Origin: an uncultured Erysipelotrichaceae bacterium
GTDB lineage: Bacteria; Bacillota_I; Bacilli_A; Erysipelotrichales; Erysipelotrichaceae
Direction: 5' to 3'
Assembly: GCA_902796465.1 (NCBI GenBank)
Contig: CADBPK010000227.1
Coordinates: 1 to 6,317 of the forward strand
DNA length: 6,317 bases
The position numbers and the translations under genes are program-made. Under the pieces are notes generated by a model. That model had not been told where the DNA came from, ran no database searches, and saw only the letters and a list, made by a program, of their open reading frames with translations. Below are positions 1 through 5,358 of this stretch, in pieces (within the stretch, counting starts at the first letter, position 1; each line of letters starts with the position of its first letter).

Positions 1-132
1 AGTTCGATCCCTTATGCATGGTTTCAGGAAAATGGTACAATAATACCATCCAGTTACATCAAACCTGTGGATTACCTCAAGGTAGTCGACAGTATCTATT
101 TTCCTCAAGGAGTCTCTCATGGTAAAAAATAA
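1..132 (+). CDS. recU: Holliday junction resolvase RecU, C-terminal 43 residues (5' end outside window)
   Basis: The frame starting at base 1 is open to the TAA at 130-132 and gives 43 residues that begin SSIPYAWFQENG and include YIKPVDYLKVVDSIYF. This matches the end of RecU proteins, where an IPY-x-WF segment is followed by a YLK-x-(V/I)D helix. RecU is the Holliday junction-resolving endonuclease of Bacillota, acting in recombinational repair and chromosome segregation. The catalytic acidic residues lie in the missing upstream part, so activity cannot be judged here. The gene overlaps the following PBP gene by 14 bases in another frame. That fits the recU-ponA operon known in Bacillus and implies co-transcription and probably translational coupling. 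The identification rests on a short tail plus context, so it is good but not certain. Confidence 0.85.
   Translation, partial: SSIPYAWFQENGTIIPSSYIKPVDYLKVVDSIYFPQGVSHGKK
107..112 (+). promoter_or_regulatory. Ribosome binding site of the PBP gene (AAGGAG)
   Basis: AAGGAG lies 6 bases before the ATG at 119 and sits inside the last codons of recU. It fixes the PBP start and implies that the PBP is translated from the recU transcript. There is no room for a separate intergenic promoter. Confidence 0.85.
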
Positions 133-3130
133 AGCAACTAAAAATAAGAAAACGAAAAAGAAACTGCATCTGTTCCCGTTCCTCACCACCCTGCTGACAG
201 TGCTTGTCGGCATCGAACTGGTCGTAGGCGGTGTCGGTGTTTACGCTCTTGGCAGTATGCTGAAGTCCAAACCGGACCTGAAGCTGGAAGACCTGTTTTC
301 CCAGGAGTCAACGCTGATTTTCGACAAAAACGGAAGACAGATCCGGGACGTAGGCATGACGATTCGTGAAAACGTCACCTATAATCAGATTCCCGAAGCT
401 ATGATCGATGCATTTCTCGCCGTAGAGGATTCCCGTTATTTTACCCACAACGGTTTCGACGTAGCGCGTTTTGCCAAAGCTGCACTCGTCAACCTGAAGG
501 AAGGATCCTTCTCACAGGGCGGATCGACCTTCACGATGCAGATGGTGAAACTGGCATACTTTGCAAACGATGACACCGGGGTATCCAAAGCCCGCAACAT
601 CGAATATAAAGTCCAGCAGATCGTCCTGGCTATGGAACTGGAAAACCAGGCAGACAAAAAGACGATCTTTGAAATGTATCTGAATAAAATGAACTTCGGC
701 GGCACCGGAAATATCCGCGGCGTGCAGAAAGCAAGCCAGCAGTATTTCGGCAAGGATGTTTCGGAACTCAGCCTGCCTGAATGTGCCCTTCTCGCCGGCG
801 TCATCAATTCCCCATACTATTATGACCCGCATAATTACCTGGAACACGCCACCAAGAGAAGAAACGAAGTTCTCTATATGATGAACTACCACGGTTACAT
901 TACCGATGAAGAATATGAACTTGCCAAATCCATCAAGGTCGAAGACCTGCTGGTCGACTCTTCCGCCAAGTCTGATCAGGATGCTTCCTATCAGTATCAG
1001 GCATATGTCGATGAAGTTATCAAGGAAGCGGAAGAAGTTACCGGACTTGACCCGCTCACTGTTTCCATGGAGATCTATACCTGCATGGATCCGGAAGTCC
1101 AGGATACGATGGAAGCGATCGCAGCCGGAGAAAATCCGTATGTCGTCTGGCCGGATGAAAAAATGGAAGTCGGCGTGATTTCCGAAAACAACCAGACCGG
1201 TGAGATCGTCGGGATCTGCGGCGGAAGAAACTATTCCCGCGGCGGCAGTATGCTGCTGAACCACGCAACCGATCAGTATAAACAGCCTGGTTCTTCCATC
1301 AAGCCTGTCCTTGACTATGACCTTGCTTTTGAACATCTGCAGTGGGCAACATCCCATGTTCTGTGCGACAGACCTGTCGGCAGTGCAGGATGGGTCTTCA
1401 AGAATGCCAACGGAAAATACCAGGGCGATGTCACTCTCGAAACCGCAATTGCGCAGTCACTGAATACACCTGCCATCCAGACACTGGATGCAGTTATCGA
1501 TGAGATCGGACAGGATGAAGTCCTGAAGTTCATGCACTCGATCGGATTCAACCATATCGATGATTCTTCATTTGACCTGCAGTATGCAATCGGCGGAAGC
1601 CGGTTCGTATGTTCAGCGAAGGAACTGATGGGTGCTCATGCTGTCCTGATGAACGGCGGTTACTATATCAAACCGCATACTATCACCAGGATCGTATTCC
1701 GCAACGGACTGCAGGAACCTTATGAAGCTAATTTCACGCCTGATCATGTTCTGTCTGAAGAAGCTGCTTATCTGACCGGATATATGCTGAACAAGTGTGT
1801 TTACTCTTCGAGTTTCAACTATATGCAGCTGCTGAAGAGATCCTATCCGACATTCGCCAAGACCGGCACGACCGACTGGGGCGATGCAGGTTTTGAATAC
1901 GGTATCCCGAAAGGTGCCGCGAAAGACAGATGGATGGTTGCCGAAACGACCCAGTTCACCACAGCGGTATGGATCGGCTATGAAAAAGCCGAAGACGGCG
2001 ATGAATATTTTACCGATTATAAGAACAGTCTCAATATTCCCGGCAATATCAACAACCAGCTTCTGGATGTGCTGAACCGCGAGAATGTTCCGGGTGATCT
2101 TGTCCAGCCGGAAGGCATATACAAAATCACGCATATCAAGGGATTATATCCATATACAAGCCCGATTGACGGTATGCCGAAGGAATATGTCACCACCGGA
2201 TACGTCAAAGGAAAAGTCAAACTGCAGGCACCACAGTCCATGACCGGAAGCCTGAAAGATATCAAGTCATTCAGTGCTGTTCTCGGAAAAGACGGAAAAA
2301 CCATTTCCATTGAATGGTCTAAGTATCCGGATGAAGAAAAAACCGGTGATGGCAAGCACACGCAGGATATCAGTCTTCGTGATGCAAACGGCAAAGTTAT
2401 CCAGTCAGCAACCGGTAATAAAATGTTTGATTATTCCTGGGTACTGGGAACTGTCGAATACAAAGCCCGCATTTCACAGAACGGAAAAACCGTAAAGGAA
2501 GTTTCCAGCGGTTCCAATAAGAAAGATGTTTCCACAGAAGATCTGGCACCGAATACCGAAACACAGGTATGCGGTTTCTACGGAATCAAGGACTCCAAAA
2601 AATCTTCCAAGGAAATCTGCTCAACATTTATTACACCGATTGATGAAACGACAGAGATCACGGCACCGGCTATCGGTTCACGCCTGTCTGAAGTCAAGGC
2701 ATGGGCGAGTTCCTACGGCATTGCCCTGGCAATTGACAACGGTATTGCCGACAATGACGAAGTACTCCTGCTGGATGGTAACGGCACAAATATTCTTGGC
2801 ATGAAATTTATGTTCAGCAAGAACCTGAGACTGCGTGTCGTCAAAAAGAATAATGCAACACCGGAACCGACTGTGGATCCGCAGCCTACTGAGACTCCGG
2901 ATACGACACCGACACCGACGCCGACCGTTACACCAACACCATCAGGAACTCCTGATACAACACCGGATACGACGCCTACACCGGCGGAGACTACGACTCC
3001 GGAACCCGGCGGAAACAACACAGGCGGTGACTGGGGTCAGGATCCGATTTACTCACCGGAACCCGGCACAGACGAAAATTCATTTATTCCGCGATGGATG
3101 ATCACATGGATGGATCAGAGTATTCTCTGA
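119..3130 (+). CDS. ponA: Bifunctional class A penicillin-binding protein (GT51 glycosyltransferase + transpeptidase) with PASTA-like domain and Thr/Pro tail
   Basis: This membrane-anchored enzyme polymerises lipid II into glycan strands and cross-links the peptides outside the cell. The order is: a Lys-rich cytoplasmic start (1-16), one membrane segment (about 17-45), the GT51 domain (about 65-270), the transpeptidase (about 345-640), a beta-rich region (about 700-830), a PASTA-like segment (about 848-908, GSRLSEVKAWASSYGI), a Thr/Pro tail (913-960) and a short Trp-containing end. GT51 motifs seen are EDSRYFTHNG with E103, GGSTFTMQMVK (135-144) and FEMYLNKMNFGG (184-195). The RKxxE motif reads YKVQQ (163-167), so the second conserved glutamate is Gln. 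Transpeptidase motifs are intact: SSIK (nucleophile S392), SLN (447-449) and KTGT (581-584). At 1003 residues it is long for the family because of the C-terminal extension. The start is fixed by AAGGAG 6 bases upstream. The symbol follows the recU-ponA neighbourhood. Class A PBP is certain; the exact paralogue is less so. Confidence 0.95.
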   Translation: MVKNKATKNKKTKKKLHLFPFLTTLLTVLVGIELVVGGVGVYALGSMLKSKPDLKLEDLFSQESTLIFDKNGRQIRDVGMTIRENVTYNQIPEAMIDAFLAVEDSRYFTHNGFDVARFAKAALVNLKEGSFSQGGSTFTMQMVKLAYFANDDTGVSKARNIEYKVQQIVLAMELENQADKKTIFEMYLNKMNFGGTGNIRGVQKASQQYFGKDVSELSLPECALLAGVINSPYYYDPHNYLEHATKRRNEVLYMMNYHGYITDEEYELAKSIKVEDLLVDSSAKSDQDASYQYQAYVDEVIKEAEEVTGLDPLTVSMEIYTCMDPEVQDTMEAIAAGENPYVVWPDEKMEVGVISENNQTGEIVGICGGRNYSRGGSMLLNHATDQYKQPGSSIKPVLDYDLAFEHLQWATSHVLCDRPVGSAGWVFKNANGKYQGDVTLETAIAQSLNTPAIQTLDAVIDEIGQDEVLKFMHSIGFNHIDDSSFDLQYAIGGSRFVCSAKELMGAHAVLMNGGYYIKPHTITRIVFRNGLQEPYEANFTPDHVLSEEAAYLTGYMLNKCVYSSSFNYMQLLKRSYPTFAKTGTTDWGDAGFEYGIPKGAAKDRWMVAETTQFTTAVWIGYEKAEDGDEYFTDYKNSLNIPGNINNQLLDVLNRENVPGDLVQPEGIYKITHIKGLYPYTSPIDGMPKEYVTTGYVKGKVKLQAPQSMTGSLKDIKSFSAVLGKDGKTISIEWSKYPDEEKTGDGKHTQDISLRDANGKVIQSATGNKMFDYSWVLGTVEYKARISQNGKTVKEVSSGSNKKDVSTEDLAPNTETQVCGFYGIKDSKKSSKEICSTFITPIDETTEITAPAIGSRLSEVKAWASSYGIALAIDNGIADNDEVLLLDGNGTNILGMKFMFSKNLRLRVVKKNNATPEPTVDPQPTETPDTTPTPTPTVTPTPSGTPDTTPDTTPTPAETTTPEPGGNNTGGDWGQDPIYSPEPGTDENSFIPRWMITWMDQSIL
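2855..2998 (+). repeat. Low-complexity Thr/Pro repeat in the PBP tail
   Basis: Residues 913-960 of the PBP consist almost entirely of Thr, Pro, Glu and Asp in short units such as TPTPTPT, TPDTTPD and TTPTPAE. The DNA shows the matching ACACCGAC-like near-repeats. Such segments are usually flexible, extended spacers in wall-exposed proteins. The unit number may vary between strains by slippage (inference). A Gly/Asn stretch and a short Trp-containing end follow. No LPXTG sorting signal is seen. Confidence 0.8.
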
Positions 3131-3141
3131 TCCATCTTTTT
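3109..3141 (+). terminator. Intrinsic terminator of recU-ponA, overlapping the end of the PBP coding region
   Basis: A perfect 12-bp inverted repeat (GATGGATCAGAG, loop TATT, CTCTGATCCATC) is followed directly by five T. The PBP stop codon TGA (3128-3130) lies within the right arm, so the hairpin also encodes the last residues. The orientation of the T run makes it a terminator for the plus strand. Confidence 0.88.
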
Positions 3142-3148
3142 CATAATA

Positions 3149-3170
3149 AAAGGCTTTGTTAAAAGCCTTT
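3149..3170 (-). terminator. Intrinsic terminator of the dnaD-nth operon
   Basis: A perfect 9-bp stem (AAAGGCTTT paired with AAAGCCTTT) closes a 4-base loop 3 bases beyond the nth stop codon. On the minus strand the stem ends in TTT and runs into TATTAT, a modest U-rich tract. On the plus strand no T run follows the stem, so it mainly serves the minus-strand operon. The two converging operons therefore have separate, adjacent terminators. Confidence 0.7.
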
Positions 3171-3173
3171 AAG

Positions 3174-3809
3174 TTAAACCGATTTGTTTTTTTCACGGCA
3201 GTATCCGGTAAACGGGCATCGTGCGCATTCCGGTTTTCTGGCATGGCAGAGATATCGTCCGAAGAAGATCATCTGGTGATGGGTTTTGATCCATCTTTCG
3301 GGTGGTATCTTCTTTTTCAGTTTCCGCTCCACATCGGTGACACTGTCATTCTGATAAGCAAGTTTAAGACGCTTTGCGATACGGTTGACATGCGTATCAA
3401 CTGCCAGTGCAGGAATGCCGTAACATTCCGACAGGATCACATTCGCGCATTTTCTGCCGACACCGGACAAGGATACAAGGTCTTCCATCGTATCCGGTAC
3501 CTGTCCGCCGAACCGCTGTGACATGTCAGCGGCCATATTGCGGATCGCCCTGGCTTTATTATGATATAAGCCAAGTGACGCAATACAGTTTTCAATGTCC
3601 TTCAGATCCCCTCCCGCCAGTGATTCGGCATCCGGATACTTCCGGAATAATTCCGGGGTGACGCGGTTGACGGAAACGTCTGTCGTCTGGGCTGACAGCA
3701 CAACAGCCACCGCCATTTCATAATTATTCCTGTGTGCCAGTTCGCAGTGTGCATCCGGGAAAAGGCGGTCAAGTTCCTCCAGGAAAAACGGAATACTGAT
3801 ATTAGCCAT
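3174..3809 (-). CDS. nth: Endonuclease III (DNA glycosylase/AP lyase)
   Basis: This base-excision-repair enzyme removes oxidised pyrimidines and cleaves the abasic site through a lysine Schiff base. At 211 residues it has the usual family length. The helix-hairpin-helix is LVSLSGVGRKCANVIL (111-126) with catalytic K120. VDTHVNR (137-143) supplies the catalytic D138; both positions match the Escherichia coli numbering. The C-terminal 4Fe-4S loop is intact, with cysteines 188, 195, 198 and 204 in the C-x6-C-x2-C-x5-C pattern. The early motif VVLSAQTTD (36-44) is also typical. The ATG overlaps the end of dnaD by 8 bases. Purine-rich AGGAG/AGAGG sequences lie just upstream within dnaD, which suggests coupled translation in a dnaD-nth operon. 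All key residues are present, so it is expected to be active. Confidence 0.97.
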   Translation of the reverse strand: MANISIPFFLEELDRLFPDAHCELAHRNNYEMAVAVVLSAQTTDVSVNRVTPELFRKYPDAESLAGGDLKDIENCIASLGLYHNKARAIRNMAADMSQRFGGQVPDTMEDLVSLSGVGRKCANVILSECYGIPALAVDTHVNRIAKRLKLAYQNDSVTDVERKLKKKIPPERWIKTHHQMIFFGRYLCHARKPECARCPFTGYCREKNKSV

Positions 3810-4344
3810 GATTCCTCTTCTCCTCGATATTCGCTGCTGTGTATCCTTTTTTCAGCCAGTTTTCCAGGATCTTGTCGATATAAGTCAGATTGAGTGCCTG
3901 ATATGCGCTTGCCTCCCGCAGTGCGTACAGGATCAGCTTTTTGTCGATCGTCTGATTCCATTCACTGATCTTATTCATTTCCGTCGGACTTAAGGTCCTT
4001 CCGAATTCCGTCTCAAACTGGTCAAACAAAGAACTGTCCAGGATCCTCTCCTCTTTTGCCGTATCCGTTTCAAACAGACCGTCCAGGGCAAAATAAACAT
4101 ATTTATTCGACACACGGATCTCCAGATATTTTCTGGCACAGAGTGCAGAAAGACCGTTCTCTACCTCCTGTACACTGAGTCCTGTTTTCTGATGCAGTGA
4201 TTCACTGCTGATGACCATCCGGTGTTCATTCATAAAATCGATCATCAGTACCAGGACAGCTTCATTGGCACTCAGTCCGAGCAGACCGAGATGGTCCAGA
4301 ATCCAGTCACGATGATTTACATAGCGTTCTTCATACCATTTCAT
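3802..4344 (-). CDS. dnaD: DnaD-family replication initiation / primosome protein
   Basis: DnaD acts with DnaA, DnaB and DnaI in Bacillota to remodel DNA and load the replicative helicase at oriC and at restart sites. The N-terminal part (about 11-90) has the winged-helix pattern of DDBH1, with helices around LSANEAVLVLMIDFMNEH and SLHQKTGLSVQEVENGLSALCARKYL and a wing near 75-88. The C-terminal DDBH2 domain (about 106-170) contains LFDQFETEFGRTLSPTEM and ends with the family signature YxxxIxxxW (Y155, I159, W163). At 180 residues it is shorter than Bacillus subtilis DnaD because it has almost no tail after DDBH2. The ATG at 4344 has a GAGG site 5 bases upstream. It is followed by nth with an 8-base overlap, the same partner as in Bacillus. 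Confidence 0.93.
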   Translation of the reverse strand: MKWYEERYVNHRDWILDHLGLLGLSANEAVLVLMIDFMNEHRMVISSESLHQKTGLSVQEVENGLSALCARKYLEIRVSNKYVYFALDGLFETDTAKEERILDSSLFDQFETEFGRTLSPTEMNKISEWNQTIDKKLILYALREASAYQALNLTYIDKILENWLKKGYTAANIEEKRNHG

Positions 4345-4361
4345 AAGGGCCTCGTGAAAGC

Positions 4362-4391
4362 ATTATATATAGAATAAACGACATTCCGCAA
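4362..4391 (-). promoter_or_regulatory. Sigma-A type promoter of dnaD-nth
   Basis: On the minus strand there is a perfect -10 TATAAT (4362-4367) and a -35-like TTGCGG (4386-4391) with an 18-base spacer. The predicted transcript starts near 4355, leaving a leader of about ten bases that holds the GAGG ribosome site (4350-4353) of dnaD. The -35 is only a partial match, but the -10 and position are convincing. Confidence 0.65.
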
Positions 4392-4398
4392 GTGGAAT
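4383..4398. promoter_or_regulatory. 16-bp near-perfect palindrome between divergent promoters, possible operator
   Basis: ATTCCGC-AA-GTGGAAT pairs at 6 of 7 positions around a 2-base centre; the exception is G4388/T4393. It covers the -35 of the dnaD promoter and touches the -35 of the divergent promoter at 4398. A dimeric regulator could act on both promoters from here. This is inferred from symmetry and position only, and chance is not excluded. Confidence 0.3.
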
Positions 4399-4964
4399 TG
4401 AATTCAGTGAATGAGAATGATAAAATACTGAATATGTTTAAGAGAATTATGTTTACATTGCTTGCCTTCCTGATGGTTTACAACGTGATCCTGATCGGAT
4501 ACAGGATATATGAACCGGAAGAAGACAATTCTGCAATCGAAGCAGAAGGCAGTATTGAATATGCTTCACTGAAGGATTACCTTCTGAACCAGGGAGGAAA
4601 TTCTCCCCATTATCTTTTCTTTTACAGTTCCATAAATCCGGATTGTGTATTTGTCAAAGATACAGTTCTGAACACAGTATCAGCCGATACCCAGCTGCAG
4701 ATAGACCGTATTATTGAAACGGTTGATATCACCCAGATGGAAGAAAACATGGAAACCAAACAGATCACATCTGAATGGGGAATATCTTCCTACCCTGCCT
4801 TTGTGACAGTCCATATCAAAAAAGGAAAGATCGTCAAGGACAATGAGCTGGTCTGGAATCCTGATCTTCCATTCACAGCCCTGGATATCGAGCAATGGCT
4901 CAGCCTGAACGGATTGTATGATTTTGACATTCAGCCCACCGGTCAGGAAAACGAACAGCAGTAA
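4392..4964 (+). CDS. Membrane-anchored thioredoxin-fold protein with NPDC in place of CxxC
   Basis: I do not recognise a named gene. The 190 residues show a short polar N-terminus, one membrane helix (about 19-37, FTLLAFLMVYNVILIGYRIY) and an extracytoplasmic thioredoxin-like domain. Fold clues are the strand YLFFYSS (74-80) followed by INPDC (81-85) at the active-site position, then WGISSYPAFVTV (129-140), where P135 fits the cis-proline. The usual first cysteine is N82 and only C85 remains, so classical disulfide exchange is unlikely. A monothiol, chaperone-like or structural role is possible. It may be distantly related to the bacteriocin-transport-accessory thioredoxin-like proteins (low confidence). 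The start is uncertain: GTG 4392 opens the frame but has no ribosome site, and a promoter-like sequence lies at 4398-4426. ATG 4434 or ATG 4449 (weak AAGAG upstream) are alternatives that keep most or all of the membrane helix. No redox partner lies next to it. Confidence 0.75.
   Translation: MELNSVNENDKILNMFKRIMFTLLAFLMVYNVILIGYRIYEPEEDNSAIEAEGSIEYASLKDYLLNQGGNSPHYLFFYSSINPDCVFVKDTVLNTVSADTQLQIDRIIETVDITQMEENMETKQITSEWGISSYPAFVTVHIKKGKIVKDNELVWNPDLPFTALDIEQWLSLNGLYDFDIQPTGQENEQQ
4398..4426 (+). promoter_or_regulatory. Probable sigma-A promoter of the thioredoxin-like gene (extended -10)
   Basis: TTGAAT (4398-4403), a 17-base spacer and TAAAAT (4421-4426), preceded by TG one base upstream (4418-4419), form a good extended -10 promoter. 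The expected transcript start is near 4433, next to ATG 4434. It faces away from the dnaD promoter. If it is real, the GTG start at 4392 is not on this transcript. Confidence 0.55.
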
Positions 4965-5020
4965 AAAAAAGCCCTGATGAACTGGTCAAGCAAAAGCAGA
5001 CAGTTCATGAGGGCTTTTTT
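4965..5020. terminator. Bidirectional intrinsic terminator between converging genes
   Basis: Two 20-base arms (4965-4984 and 5001-5020) pair with a single mismatch around a 16-base loop. The arms carry six A at one end and six T at the other, flanking GCCCT/AGGGC. The structure begins directly after the TAA of the thioredoxin-like gene and touches the TGA of rsfS on the other strand. It has the U-tract needed in both directions, so it should end both transcripts. Confidence 0.9.
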
Positions 5021-5358
5021 CAGTCTGTGATATATTCCTGCGGCTGGTCTGCCCAGAGGGTTTCCAGACGATACTGCTGCCGGGTTTCTTCGGTAAAGAT
5101 ATGCACGATTACTTCGTACAGGTCTACCAGCAGCCATGTGCTGTCGCTGTCCCCTTCCACGGAGCGGATATCATATCCGTTTTCCGCCGCAGCATTCTGG
5201 ACGTAATCACTTAACGCACCGGCATGACGGAGATTGTTTGCCGTTACGATAATGAAATAGTCCGTAAACGGGCTGACCGAAGTCATATCGATCACGACCA
5301 TGTTTTTTGCCTGCTTTTCCAGCAGAGTTTTCTGTATGAGATCCTTTAATTCAGACAT
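5020..5358 (-). CDS. rsfS: Ribosomal silencing factor RsfS (Iojap/YqeL family)
   Basis: RsfS binds ribosomal protein uL14 on the 50S subunit and blocks subunit joining, lowering translation during starvation. From the ATG at 5358 the protein has 112 residues, the usual length. Family motifs are present in order: NMVVIDMTSVSPFTDYFII (19-37), VEGDSDSTWLLVDLYEVIVHIF (67-88, with the conserved EG, W and VHIF) and YRLETLW (96-102). The frame continues upstream to a TTG at 5376. ATG 5358 is chosen because a near-perfect AAGGAGG lies 6 bases before it; a TTG start would place that ribosome site inside the gene. It overlaps the end of the yqeK-like gene by 8 bases, which implies coupling. The yhbY-nadD-yqeK-rsfS order is common in Bacillota, so this block probably serves ribosome assembly and the starvation response. 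Confidence 0.95.
   Translation of the reverse strand: MSELKDLIQKTLLEKQAKNMVVIDMTSVSPFTDYFIIVTANNLRHAGALSDYVQNAAAENGYDIRSVEGDSDSTWLLVDLYEVIVHIFTEETRQQYRLETLWADQPQEYITD

Noticed and set aside
512..1357. Minus-strand 281-codon open frame inside the PBP gene
   Set aside because: It lies entirely antisense to the conserved GT51/transpeptidase coding region, has no recognisable domain, and is explained by codon bias of the real gene.
1613..2134. Minus-strand 173-codon open frame
   Set aside because: Antisense to the transpeptidase domain with its SxN/KTG region; no family features.
2855..2998. Short tandem-like units considered as a CRISPR or intergenic repeat array
   Set aside because: The units are in frame, irregular, without spacers, and encode the Thr/Pro tail of the PBP.
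3149..3170. Second hairpin considered as an additional ponA (plus-strand) terminator
   Set aside because: On the plus strand the stem is followed by AAGTTAAACC with no T run; the U-rich side is on the minus strand, beyond nth.
3156..3521. Plus-strand 121-codon open frame
   Set aside because: Antisense to nth, whose catalytic and iron-sulfur motifs are all intact; it also starts inside the terminator region.
4345..4391. Plus-strand promoter upstream of GTG 4392 using TATATA near 4364
   Set aside because: No acceptable -35 lies about 17 bases upstream; the A/T-rich run is better explained as the minus-strand TATAAT of dnaD.
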